NCBI RefSeq assembly: GCF_003610535.1
Contig: NZ_RAPN01000001.1
Location: 62,001 to 126,000 of the forward strand
Direction: 5' to 3'
DNA: 64,000 bases
Source: Mangrovibacterium diazotrophicum
GTDB taxonomy: Bacteria > Bacteroidota > Bacteroidia > Bacteroidales > Prolixibacteraceae
The position numbers and the translations under genes were made by a program. Shown in pieces: positions 51,791-59,812 of this stretch; positions within the stretch are counted from its first letter, which is position 1, and the number at the start of each line of letters is the position of its first letter. Below the pieces are notes generated by a model. It did no database searches and was not told where the DNA came from. It worked only from the letters and a program-made list of their open reading frames with translations.

Positions 51791-52852
51791 ATGTATCAAA
51801 TAGGAGATCGGGTTAAGTTTATGAATGCCGTAGGTGGTGGCATTATCACCAAGATTGTAGGCAAAAATATGGTTCATGTTGAAAACGAAGATGGGTTTGA
51901 AATACCGGTGATGACTTCGGAAATTATCATGGATGAAATCGATCAGGAAGCCGTGACCAACAGCGATAAGAAACCGGACGTGAGCGATTTTATTCGCCAG
52001 GGCATGAAAAAGCCAAAGACCGAAGACCGAAAAGTGAAGGTTGAAGAACCGATTACCATTATTCGCGGTAACGACGAGCCGAAGTTTTACCTGGCTTTTC
52101 TGCCCGAGAATGCACGGAATCCGCTGGACGGGCAAACAAAGATTTACCTGGTTAACGACAGTAATTTCTTCATCCTCTATCATTATAGCCATTTTGCGAA
52201 CGAGCAGTATGTAACCCAGGAAGCGGGCAAACTGGAGCCAAATACCAAGTTGCTGCTGGGCACCCTGTCGCAGGCCGACATTGCAGGCCTTCCGGCTTTT
52301 GCGTTCCAAATGATGTTCTACCGCGATAAATCGCCGAAGCTGGAAAAGCCGCTTCGCAAGCGCATCACCATTAACCCCGTGAAGTTTTACAAGTCAGGCA
52401 GTTTCAAACAGTCCGACTTCTTCTCCGGAAAAGTCATGCTTTACAAGCTGAACGAGTCGGAAATGGAAAAGGCGTTGAAAGAGTTAACCGATAAGGATGT
52501 GAAACAAGCAGCCCGTGAAAAGGAGCCCGCTCGCGCACCGCAACCGGTAAAAGTTGAATTGCCCGAGTTGTTGGAGGTGGATTTACACATGCACGAGTTG
52601 ATTGACGACACCGCAGGTCTTTCGAATAAAGATATGCTGGATATTCAAATGAAGACGTTCCGCGAAAAGATGGAGGAAGCTATTTCGTCGAACGCGGTGA
52701 AGAAAGTTGTTTTCATCCACGGTTTGGGCAACGGCGTTCTGAAAACAGAACTGCGCCGCGAGCTTTCAACCAAATACAAAAAATACGCGCACCAGGATGC
52801 CAGTTTCCAGGAATACGGCTACGGAGCAACCATGGTGATCATTCGCCGGTAA
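51791..52852 (+). CDS. DUF2027 and Smr-domain protein
   Basis: The 353-residue protein opens with the DUF2027 part (YQIGDRVKFMNAVGGGIITKIVGKNMVHVENEDGFEIPVMTSEI), continues with a middle beta-rich region, and ends with a C-terminal Smr domain: LEVDLHMHELIDD, then VVFIHGLGNGVLKTELRREL and YGATMVIIRR. Smr domains of MutS2-type proteins are nucleases, with the VDLH and HGxGxGxL segments forming the site; both are here. It may nick branched DNA or cleave RNA. No mutS2 partner gene is adjacent. A strong terminator follows. Confidence 0.88.
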   Translation: MYQIGDRVKFMNAVGGGIITKIVGKNMVHVENEDGFEIPVMTSEIIMDEIDQEAVTNSDKKPDVSDFIRQGMKKPKTEDRKVKVEEPITIIRGNDEPKFYLAFLPENARNPLDGQTKIYLVNDSNFFILYHYSHFANEQYVTQEAGKLEPNTKLLLGTLSQADIAGLPAFAFQMMFYRDKSPKLEKPLRKRITINPVKFYKSGSFKQSDFFSGKVMLYKLNESEMEKALKELTDKDVKQAAREKEPARAPQPVKVELPELLEVDLHMHELIDDTAGLSNKDMLDIQMKTFREKMEEAISSNAVKKVVFIHGLGNGVLKTELRRELSTKYKKYAHQDASFQEYGYGATMVIIRR

Positions 52853-52860
52853 AACCAATC

Positions 52861-52900
52861 AAAAAGCGGAGTTGATGATTTTTCAACTCCGCTTTTTCTT
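52861..52900. terminator. bidirectional Rho-independent terminator
   Basis: Arms AAAAAGCGGAGTTGA and TCAACTCCGCTTTTT enclose a short loop and are flanked by A and T runs, between the convergent Smr and GH5 genes. Confidence 0.9.
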
Positions 52901-52910
52901 TCAATCCGAT

Positions 52911-53885
52911 CTATTCATTCAGATCATTCAATATTTTACGCAAATACAATCCGTTTGGGGTTAGTTCGTCCTCTGTCCAGTTGCCATTAATGTTGGCTCC
53001 CGGCTTTAAAAAAGCGGTTGTTTCTTCTTTATCAGTGATGTTCCAGCAAGCCCAGCTTAGTTGGTGGTCTTCCATCCATTTTAGCCAGATGCGGTTGCGT
53101 TCCATATCAAATTTGCCATCGCCATTTGCTTCGCCAACACCCCATTCGGTAACAAACAGGGGCAATCCTTTAGACAAGGCATAGTCGGCCTTTTGGCGAA
53201 GTTGTTCCTGGTGGTTATTGTCCGACGCGTAAAAATGGAAGGAATAGCAAATGTTTTGGTAGCCGGTAATCGGATCATCGGCAGCCTCATCAACATTCTG
53301 ATCCCAGCGCGGGCTTCCCACAACAATCAGGTTTTCTGCGTCGTACTCACGAATCACAGAAATAACCTGTAAGGCATAATCTTTGACCACTTCCCAACTT
53401 TGGTAATCAGGTTCGTTGAAAATTTCGTAGATCACTTGCGGGTTTCCTGCATACTTCTGTGCCATTTCAGCAAAAAAGGCTTTCGATGCTTCGACATGCT
53501 TTTCTGCATGGTGGTCATGCCAGTCGATCAGGACATAAACCCCGTTTTCGAGGGCGCGATCAAAGACCGTAGTAACTAATTCTTTTTGAAAATCCGGATT
53601 GTCCAGAAAGCCACCTTCCGGCTCAATACCCATGGAGACCCGGATCAGGCTGACTTTAAAATCGGAGCAAATCCAGTCGACAACATTGGTGTTGTAATAC
53701 TTTTGGCCGTTCCAAATACTCCACGAAAAGCTAAGCCCACGGAGTTGCGGTGCTTGGCCGTGCGCATCAACTATTTGTCCGTCGGCAATCGTGAGCGCTC
53801 CGTGTTTTTCAATCGGAGTTTGCGCGTTTGCGGCTTGAATCCCGCAGAGGAGGATCATAAGTAATACGAGATGAAAAGTTTTCAT
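52911..53885 (-). CDS. secreted GH5 glycoside hydrolase (endoglucanase type)
   Basis: The 324-residue enzyme has a signal peptide (MKTFHLVLLMILLCGIQAANAQ) and a single (beta/alpha)8 catalytic domain with no binding module. The acid/base Glu is in VIYEIFNEP (Glu158) and the nucleophile in FVTEWG (Glu247); IRVSMGIEPEGG, LIDWHDHHAE and SFHFYA complete the GH5 site. It fits the GH5_2 endo-beta-1,4-glucanase group. It stands alone, without susCD genes or other carbohydrate enzymes, so it is not a full polysaccharide-use locus. Confidence 0.9.
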   Translation of the reverse strand: MKTFHLVLLMILLCGIQAANAQTPIEKHGALTIADGQIVDAHGQAPQLRGLSFSWSIWNGQKYYNTNVVDWICSDFKVSLIRVSMGIEPEGGFLDNPDFQKELVTTVFDRALENGVYVLIDWHDHHAEKHVEASKAFFAEMAQKYAGNPQVIYEIFNEPDYQSWEVVKDYALQVISVIREYDAENLIVVGSPRWDQNVDEAADDPITGYQNICYSFHFYASDNNHQEQLRQKADYALSKGLPLFVTEWGVGEANGDGKFDMERNRIWLKWMEDHQLSWACWNITDKEETTAFLKPGANINGNWTEDELTPNGLYLRKILNDLNE

Positions 53886-54331
53886 TGTGTGTTGGGTTTT
53901 AGTAAAAGTTATCGTGTGTTGTTCGAATTTAAGATGGGACGTGGAAAATTCCTTTTTGTGAGTTCAGTAAAAGCAGCAAGCGAGACGATCTGTTCGGGAT
54001 TGATTTCATAGGTTGTTCGGTTTGCAAGTCGTTTATAACTTGGTAAATTAGGTCGATCGCCAAAATACTAAAATATCCGCAGAAAAGCATCGAGTTGCAA
54101 GTTTAGATTGTCATTGAAGGATGAGCTGAAAGCTGCTTGTCTATGTTTTTGATAGATAAAGGAATTGCGTTGATTAAGAGTGGGTTGAGTAGATGTTGAC
54201 TATTTCTTTTCTACACATTGAAAATAATTTATGCTTCCGAAGATTGATGTTTTGATTATTTTTTTAGTTTTGCACTCACATTTGAAAAGGGGCTTATTGC
54301 TACAATGGTTCTTTTTCGTTTTGGTTTTCTT
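53886..54331. other. intergenic region with no gene
   Basis: I see no coding frame. A TAnnTTTG-like box (TAGTTTTG) on the plus strand at 54265-54272 could drive the tRNA fragment and the tRNA-Leu downstream. Confidence 0.5.
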
Positions 54332-54372
54332 GCCCAGGTGGTGAAATTGGTAGACACGCCAGCTTGAGGGGC
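54332..54372 (+). pseudogene. 5' fragment of a tRNA-Leu gene
   Basis: GCCCAGG opens the acceptor stem, followed by a normal D arm (GTGAAATTGGTAGACAC), the 5' side of the anticodon stem (CCAGC) and the loop TTGAGGG. Only GC of the 3' stem side follows; then the sequence becomes unrelated AT-rich DNA. It was a tRNA-Leu with anticodon GAG, broken just after the anticodon loop. Confidence 0.85.
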
Positions 54373-54447
54373 ATTTACGAAAATTTAGTGTTAAAGAGCT
54401 GCAATAGCTGATTAATACTAGGTTTTAAAAGAACTTGAAACAAAAAT

Positions 54448-54484
54448 ACAGAATTTATTCGGAAACAATTCGGAAACATTCTGT
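54448..54484. repeat. inverted repeat enclosing two direct repeats, between the tRNA-Leu copies
   Basis: ACAGAAT (54448-54454) and ATTCTGT (54478-54484) flank two copies of ATTCGGAAACA. The layout resembles a recombinase or regulator site, but no owner is identified. Confidence 0.5.
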
Positions 54485-54508
54485 AAAAAGATAATTTTAC
54501 TGTCACCA

Positions 54509-54591
54509 GCCCAGGTGCTGAAATTGGTAGACAGGCGCGGTTGAGGGCCGCGTGTACTACGTACGTGCGGGTTCGAGTCCCGCCCTGGGCA
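54509..54591 (+). tRNA. tRNA-Leu (GAG)
   Basis: Acceptor stem GCCCAGG/CCTGGGC, anticodon stem CGCGG/CCGCG with loop TTGAGGG (anticodon GAG), a long variable arm as expected for leucine, and T arm GCGGG-TTCGAGT-CCCGC. The CCA end is not encoded. Confidence 0.96.
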
Positions 54592-54594
54592 CAC

Positions 54595-54640
54595 AAAAAC
54601 TCCCGACTGATATTTCAATCGGGAGTTTTATTTTTTATAC
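54595..54640. terminator. Rho-independent terminator after tRNA-Leu
   Basis: Arms AAAACTCCCGA and TCGGGAGTTTT with a following TATTTTTTAT; it lies between tRNA-Leu and the convergent norB. Confidence 0.85.
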
Positions 54641-54647
54641 AGATAGA

Positions 54648-56891
54648 TTACTTCTTAAGTGACCATCCACCCTTTAAACCAAAGATGAAATATCCAAGAT
54701 ATAAAGCTCCAACGGCAAAGATTGTGTCTCCAATGGCACGTAACCAGCGCAATGTTTCCATTGTTGGAGTTCCTAAAAATTCAGCAGAACGAGCATACCA
54801 CAAACCGTGCTTAACACTTGCTACAGTCTGTGCAAGTCCAACAGGAAGAACACTAATTAACACCATTAGTAATAGTCCAATATTCATTGACCAGAATGCA
54901 ATTTTAATCGGTTTCTCTTTCCAATCTACCTTTAAATTCATATCACGTAATACAAACAACATTAGACCAATCCCAAGCATGCCATAAACTCCAAATAAAG
55001 CGGTATGTCCATGAACAGGTGTAGTATTAAGTCCTTGCATGTAATATAATGCTATTGGAGGGTTGATTAAGAATCCAAATATCCCTGCACCCAACAGGTT
55101 CCAAAATGCTACTGCAATAAAAAAGTATATAGGCCATTTGTAAGCATTTACCCAGTTTGTAACACGACTAAGTTTTAAATTGTGATATGCTTCAAATCCC
55201 ATAAACACCAGAGGGGCGACTTCCAATGCACTAAAAGTTGCCCCAAGTGCCAGAACCGCCGTTGGTGTTCCTGTAAAATACAAATGGTGGAATGTACCGA
55301 TAATTCCGCCTGATAAGAATATTATGGTCGAGAAAAGTACACTTGATGTAGCAACCTTTGCATTAATTAGCTGCATTCTAACAAATAGAAATGCAATAGC
55401 AACAGTAGCGAAGACCTCAAAGAATCCTTCTACCCAAAGATGAACAACCCACCATCTCCAATACTCAGCAACCGCCAGGTGTGTTTGTTGTCCCCACATT
55501 AAGCCAGCCCCATAAAATGCAGCAATGGCAATAGATGAAATTAAAAACATAAGTAGCAAGTGACGGTTCTCGTTGCGTTCTTTCAGAGCTGGTAGTAATG
55601 CTCTACCCATTAAAAACAACCAGATAAACAGCCCTGCAAAAAGAAAAATTTGCCAGAACCGTCCTAAATCGACATATTCATAACCCTGATGACCAAACCA
55701 GAAGTTTTGTGCTAATCCTAATTTTTGCATAATCCCCATCCATTGTCCTGCTAAAGAACCAACCACGATTACAAGTAATGCACCAAACAATACATCAACT
55801 CCAAGTTTCTGAAATTTTGGTTCTTTCCCGGATACTGCCGGAGCAATAAAAAGACCTGTTGCCAGCCATGATGTGGCAATCCAAAAGATAGCCAATTGTA
55901 TATGCCATGTTCTTGAAACAGAATAAGGTAAAAAATCAGCTAATGGAATCCCATAGAATCCATTTCCTTCTACCCCGTAGTGTGCTGTTATTACACCCAT
56001 AATAATTTGTACTATTATTAAAGCAGTAACCACCCAAAAATATTTAAGTGTAGCTTTCATTGAAGGTGTTTGCTGAATACCAGAGAGAGGATTGACTTCC
56101 GGCACATTGCCATGTTCGTCTTCTTCTTTTCTGTTTGCAGCGTAATACCAAGCTAACAATCCTATACCTACTAAAAGGATAATAACACTAAAACCTGTCC
56201 AAAGGTGTAATGCTCCTGTAGGTTCATTGGCAACTAGCTTTTCAGGAGGCCAGTTATTTGTATAGCTTATTTCCTGCCCTGGACGTTCTGTTACTGTTGA
56301 CCATGTTGCCCAAAAGAAGAAATTATTCATTTTGGACATTCTTTCTTTATCTTTTATAGTATTCGCTGGAATAGCGTATGCCTCTCGTAGCTCTGCTAAA
56401 TTTTCATCATCCATAAAAAGAGAGGAATAATGACTACCAACAACATTAATAGCCTCTGCTCGAATATTTGAAATATGTAAAGTTTTTGTTTGTGTATTAT
56501 AAGTATTGGTTCTCATTTCCTTTTGAACCCTTTTTTCGAGCATTGCCTTTTTTTCTTCATCAAGCTCATTGTAGTTTTTGCCAAACTCGGTTTGTGCAAA
56601 ATGGTTTAAGATATATAAAGCTTCACGGTGCAGCCAATCCGCAGTCCAATCAGGAGCTTGATACGCACCATGCCCCCAAACTGTTCCTACTTCCTGTCCT
56701 CCAATTGATTGCCAAATATTCTGACCATCCTTAATGTTTTGTCCTGTGAAAAGTAAATTTCCATTACCATCAACTACTTTTTCAGGTATTGGTGGGGCTT
56801 CTCTATATATTTCCCTTCCGTAATAACCTAAAATTCCAAAGGAGATAACCATAACCAGGATAAATCCAATCCAAAGTTTTTTTGTATTCAT
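54648..56891 (-). CDS. norB: quinol-dependent nitric oxide reductase (single-subunit qNor)
   Basis: The 747-residue protein has the qNor layout: an N-terminal extension with one helix and a cytochrome-c-like soluble region (about 30-230, lacking heme-c motifs), then about 13 membrane helices of the heme-copper family. The metal-binding His occur in ALHLWTGFSVIILL, YSVSRTWHIQLAIFWIATSWLATG, WWVVHLWVEGFFEVFATV and GTFHHLYFTGTP; the usual NO-reductase Glu pattern accompanies VEGFFEV. It reduces 2 NO to N2O with electrons from quinol in the inner membrane, a detoxifying or denitrifying step. It is divergent from ric across a palindromic control region. Confidence 0.95.
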   Translation of the reverse strand: MNTKKLWIGFILVMVISFGILGYYGREIYREAPPIPEKVVDGNGNLLFTGQNIKDGQNIWQSIGGQEVGTVWGHGAYQAPDWTADWLHREALYILNHFAQTEFGKNYNELDEEKKAMLEKRVQKEMRTNTYNTQTKTLHISNIRAEAINVVGSHYSSLFMDDENLAELREAYAIPANTIKDKERMSKMNNFFFWATWSTVTERPGQEISYTNNWPPEKLVANEPTGALHLWTGFSVIILLVGIGLLAWYYAANRKEEDEHGNVPEVNPLSGIQQTPSMKATLKYFWVVTALIIVQIIMGVITAHYGVEGNGFYGIPLADFLPYSVSRTWHIQLAIFWIATSWLATGLFIAPAVSGKEPKFQKLGVDVLFGALLVIVVGSLAGQWMGIMQKLGLAQNFWFGHQGYEYVDLGRFWQIFLFAGLFIWLFLMGRALLPALKERNENRHLLLMFLISSIAIAAFYGAGLMWGQQTHLAVAEYWRWWVVHLWVEGFFEVFATVAIAFLFVRMQLINAKVATSSVLFSTIIFLSGGIIGTFHHLYFTGTPTAVLALGATFSALEVAPLVFMGFEAYHNLKLSRVTNWVNAYKWPIYFFIAVAFWNLLGAGIFGFLINPPIALYYMQGLNTTPVHGHTALFGVYGMLGIGLMLFVLRDMNLKVDWKEKPIKIAFWSMNIGLLLMVLISVLPVGLAQTVASVKHGLWYARSAEFLGTPTMETLRWLRAIGDTIFAVGALYLGYFIFGLKGGWSLKK

Positions 56892-56918
56892 AATTCATCT
56901 GATTTTAAAATGTATTGA

Positions 56919-56926
56919 CAAATGTA
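56919..56926 (-). promoter_or_regulatory. norB: -7 promoter box for norB
   Basis: TACATTTG on the minus strand matches TAnnTTTG, directly beside the palindrome; the leader is about 23 nt. Confidence 0.6.
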
Positions 56927-56974
56927 TAGAATTTTTATAAAAGGACATTGATGTCCTTTTATAAAAATTCTATA
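56925..56974. promoter_or_regulatory. 50-bp perfect palindrome between norB and ric (probable operator)
   Basis: Two exactly complementary 24-bp arms meet at a 2-bp centre (TG at 56949-56950). The core is AAAAGGACAT-TG-ATGTCCTTTT. It is framed by the -7 boxes of norB and ric on either side, so one dimer or pair of dimers bound here could block both promoters. The Rrf2 regulator encoded two genes away is the natural candidate. Confidence 0.7.
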
Positions 56975-56980
56975 TCTTTG
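56973..56980 (+). promoter_or_regulatory. -7 promoter box for the ric operon
   Basis: TATCTTTG matches TAnnTTTG and overlaps the right edge of the palindrome by 2 bp; the leader is about 18 nt. Confidence 0.6.
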
Positions 56981-57002
56981 CAGAAACAAAAAATAAAACG
57001 AT

Positions 57003-57725
57003 ATGAATATTGATACAAGAACCAGTGTGGGAGACATCGTAAAAGCTAATTTTAAAACAGCTCAAATTTTTGAAAAGAATAATATTGATTTTTGCTGTGG
57101 TGGGGGAATTAGTCTTGATGAAGCCTGTGAAAAGAGTGGAATAAATATTGAACAATTAATACCGGAATTGACTGCTACAATCCAGCTAAATGACCCTGAT
57201 TCAAAGTACATCGACGAGCTGGAACTCAATGAACTTTGCGACTACATTGAAAAAAGACATCATACTTATGTAAGTGAGACCATTCCATTTCTTCAACAAA
57301 AATTACAAAAACTTTGTGATGTGCATGGAGAAAATCATTCTGAGTTACACGAAGTAAAAGCATTGTTTGATGGTGCAGCAGAGAATCTTAGTGTACACAT
57401 GAAGAAAGAAGAATTAATTTTATTTCCTTATATAAGAAAAATGGTAAAGTCAAAAAAGGAGGGTAAAACAGCAAAAGATGAATATGGTGATGCAGTCGAA
57501 ACTATTGATACCATGCATGAAGAACATCAAACAGAAGGTGAGCGTTTTGAGAAAATATCAAAATTGACTTCTTCATATACATGCCCCCCTGATGGATGTG
57601 GTACATACCAAGTTACTTATCAGACACTAAAGGAATTTGAAAACGACTTACATCGTCATATTCATTTAGAAAACAATATTCTGTTTAAGAAAGCTTTACT
57701 TTTGGAAAGTGAATTACTAAAATAA
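57003..57725 (+). CDS. ric: iron-sulfur cluster repair di-iron protein (Ric/ScdA/YtfE family)
   Basis: The 240-residue protein has the N-terminal ScdA domain with NNIDFCCGGG (Cys31, Cys32). A hemerythrin-like di-iron domain follows, with His in KRHHTYV, HGENHSELHEV, LSVHMKKEELILFPYI, MHEEHQTEGE and DLHRHIHLENNILF. The family repairs Fe-S clusters damaged by nitric oxide or oxidants, and can help remove NO. It begins a + strand operon with an Rrf2 regulator 6 nt downstream and a hemerythrin gene next, divergent from norB. Confidence 0.94.
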   Translation: MNIDTRTSVGDIVKANFKTAQIFEKNNIDFCCGGGISLDEACEKSGINIEQLIPELTATIQLNDPDSKYIDELELNELCDYIEKRHHTYVSETIPFLQQKLQKLCDVHGENHSELHEVKALFDGAAENLSVHMKKEELILFPYIRKMVKSKKEGKTAKDEYGDAVETIDTMHEEHQTEGERFEKISKLTSSYTCPPDGCGTYQVTYQTLKEFENDLHRHIHLENNILFKKALLLESELLK

Positions 57726-57731
57726 ATAAAC

Positions 57732-58172
57732 ATGCTATCTAAAAGTACAGAATATGCTATAAGAGCGTTAGTTTTTGTTCAGTTAAAAAATTGGGAACAA
57801 AAGAGACCTGGTGTTGGTGAAATTGCAAAAGAAATTGAAGCTCCGGAAGCTTATACAGCAAAAATTCTCCAAACTCTTACGAAGAATAAACTGATGGATT
57901 CGATGAAAGGGCGTGGTGGAGGTTTCTTTTTCAATGACAATCAATCGAACTTAACGCTTTATGATGTAATTCATGTAGTTGAAGGAGATGCTTGTTTTCA
58001 CAAATGTGGCTTTGGACTTAAGCAATGCAATAATGATAATCCTTGTCCTTTGCATGAGCAATACAAAATTGTTCGAGATGGATTTTTTGAAATAGTGAAA
58101 ACAGAAACAATACAATCCTTATCAGAAAAGATTAAGCAGGGAGAAGCGGTTTTAAATAGATTAAAAAAATAG
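57732..58172 (+). CDS. Rrf2-family transcriptional regulator (NsrR-like candidate)
   Basis: The 146-residue protein has an N-terminal winged helix: SKSTEYAIRALVFV, GEIAKEIEAPEAYTAKILQTLTKNKLM and the wing SMKGRGGGFFF. The cluster-binding loop holds Cys88, Cys92, Cys99 and Cys105, close to the spacing of the Fe-S-binding NsrR/IscR group. By family knowledge such proteins sense NO when the cluster is nitrosylated. It sits between ric and the hemerythrin gene and opposite norB, so the palindrome at 56925-56974 is its likely operator; this pairing is inference. Confidence 0.9.
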   Translation: MLSKSTEYAIRALVFVQLKNWEQKRPGVGEIAKEIEAPEAYTAKILQTLTKNKLMDSMKGRGGGFFFNDNQSNLTLYDVIHVVEGDACFHKCGFGLKQCNNDNPCPLHEQYKIVRDGFFEIVKTETIQSLSEKIKQGEAVLNRLKK

Positions 58173-58175
58173 AAA

Positions 58176-58685
58176 ATGAAAAATATAACTCAAATATTAT
58201 CAGACGAACACCAAATAATTTTAAAAGTTATTGATGCTGTAAATTCAGAATGTGACGAACTAGAAAAAGGTAAAACTTTAGACATTAGCTTTTTTCAGAA
58301 AACAATCAACTTTATAAAAAACTATGCCGACAAGTTCCATCATGCAAAAGAAGAAGACATTCTTTTTAAAGCCATGTTGGAAAATGTTGAACATCTACAT
58401 TGTAATCCTATTCCGGTGATGTTACATGAGCATGATGAAGGTCGAACATTTGTGTACGGTATGGAACAAGGTGTTTCTGAAAATAATACCGATAAAATAA
58501 TTCAAAATGCACGAGGATACGGAATGCTTTTGCGAGACCATATTTATAAAGAAGATAATGTTCTTTATCCTATGGCAGAGGAAGCGTTATCTGATGAGCA
58601 GAAAGAGTTGGTGAATAAAAAATACACCGAAGTAGAATTACTTCTCAACAAAGAAATGAATGTGAATGAATTAATTTTTGTGTAA
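58176..58685 (+). CDS. hemerythrin-domain protein
   Basis: The 169-residue protein is a four-helix hemerythrin-like domain with the iron ligands visible as EHQIILKVIDAV, KFHHAKEEDILF, HEHDEGRTFVYGM and LRDHIYKEDNVLYPMAE. A di-iron site of this kind can bind O2 or NO. It starts 3 nt after the Rrf2 gene and therefore belongs to the same operon, as a probable NO-binding or NO-buffering partner of Ric. Confidence 0.88.
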   Translation: MKNITQILSDEHQIILKVIDAVNSECDELEKGKTLDISFFQKTINFIKNYADKFHHAKEEDILFKAMLENVEHLHCNPIPVMLHEHDEGRTFVYGMEQGVSENNTDKIIQNARGYGMLLRDHIYKEDNVLYPMAEEALSDEQKELVNKKYTEVELLLNKEMNVNELIFV

Positions 58686-58704
58686 TTTTTTGAGATATTA
58701 TTGA

Positions 58705-59169
58705 ATGAGTTGGTATTTAAAGTTCAAAGCTTTCTTATTTCCATTTTGGGCTGGACTAATAAGTGCTATAAGTTTTCTTGAAGCTTGGATAAAGTTCAGG
58801 GCAGATGGAGTTACTAGAGAAATAGGATTAAGCATAGGTAGCCTTGTGTTTACTGTTTTAAATAGGATAGAATTAACCATTTTATTAATAATATGGTTAC
58901 TATTATTTCTACAAAACAAAAGACATGTATTTAAAATTGTTTCTGAAAATATTCTAATTTGCTTAATTAGTTTGGTTCTGTTATTACAAACTATTTGGTT
59001 ATTACCTAACCTAGTTCATAGAGCGGAAGAAATTATTGCAGGGAATCAGCCTTCGAGTTCCTCTGTCCATATGGTTTTTATAATTTTTGAGGCTATAAAG
59101 CTTATTTTGCTTGTTATACTATCTTTTAAAGCTAATCGAAATAATGAAGAATTTACACCGAAGATATAG
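58705..59169 (+). CDS. four-helix membrane protein of unknown function
   Basis: The 154-residue protein has four predicted membrane helices: AFLFPFWAGLISAISFLEAW, LTILLIIWLLLFLQ, NILICLISLVLLLQTIWLL and MVFIIFEAIKLILLVILSF. A short polar loop with ADGVTREIGLSIG lies after the first helix. I do not recognise the family. It follows the hemerythrin gene by 19 nt and overlaps the HPP gene, so it is part of the same transcript; no metal or heme ligands stand out apart from two loop histidines. Confidence 0.7.
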   Translation: MSWYLKFKAFLFPFWAGLISAISFLEAWIKFRADGVTREIGLSIGSLVFTVLNRIELTILLIIWLLLFLQNKRHVFKIVSENILICLISLVLLLQTIWLLPNLVHRAEEIIAGNQPSSSSVHMVFIIFEAIKLILLVILSFKANRNNEEFTPKI

Positions 59170-59812
59170 AGTTGTCAAGTATATAATATATCGTCAAACC
59201 TTAGTGAATCCACAAGATCATCTATGGACGTTTATTGGTGCTTTCTTAGGTATTGGAATAATTGGTTTTACGCATGAAGTATTTTCATCATTTAGTGTAA
59301 GTGATAAAGTCTTTTTAATAGGGTCGTTTGGAGCGTCTGCAGTATTAATTTATGGAGCAACAAATAGTCCATTGGCTCAACCCCGAAATTTAATTGGTGG
59401 ACATTTAATAAGTGCCTTTATTGGAGTAAGTGTATATAAACTTTTATCCAGCTTTGATATTTTGTGGCTAAATGCTGCCTTAGCTGTTTCCATTTCAATA
59501 ATTGCAATGCAATGTACAAAAACCTTGCATCCGCCTGGAGGAGCAACTGCATTAATCGCAAATCTGGGAACCCCTAAGGTCTTAAGTTTGGGGTATTTTT
59601 ATATTCTTTATCCTGTAAGTACTGGTGTTGGTATTTTACTTTTGATTGCACTTATAACAAATAATTTACCGAGGGACCGGTCATATCCAAACAAGCAATT
59701 ATTCAGAATTAATATTAAAACTTTAGCTAATGAAAACAATTGGAATATTAGGCGGATTAGGACCAGAAGCAACCGTGGATTATTACAAAGAAATAATAAA
59801 AGGCTTCGATAA
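59144..59812 (+). CDS. HPP-family membrane protein
   Basis: The ATG at 59144 gives 222 residues; the frame extends 11 codons upstream. The protein has HPP-family marks: PQDHLWTFIGAFLGIGIIGF, FGASAVLIYGATNSPLAQPRNLIGGHLISAFIGV and CTKTLHPPGGATALIA, with the HPP tripeptide that names the family. Five or so helices span the membrane. HPP proteins have been linked to nitrite transport in plants and cyanobacteria. The last 28 codons run through the start of the racemase gene in another frame and look unrelated to the family, so the natural stop may have been lost. Confidence 0.85.
   Translation: MKNLHRRYRVVKYIIYRQTLVNPQDHLWTFIGAFLGIGIIGFTHEVFSSFSVSDKVFLIGSFGASAVLIYGATNSPLAQPRNLIGGHLISAFIGVSVYKLLSSFDILWLNAALAVSISIIAMQCTKTLHPPGGATALIANLGTPKVLSLGYFYILYPVSTGVGILLLIALITNNLPRDRSYPNKQLFRINIKTLANENNWNIRRIRTRSNRGLLQRNNKRLR

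Noticed and set aside
52911-53885. GH5 gene as part of a polysaccharide utilisation locus
   Set aside because: No susC/susD or further carbohydrate enzyme nearby.
54375-54618. Two minus-strand ORFs across tRNA-Leu
   Set aside because: They translate the tRNA complement, a common annotation artefact.
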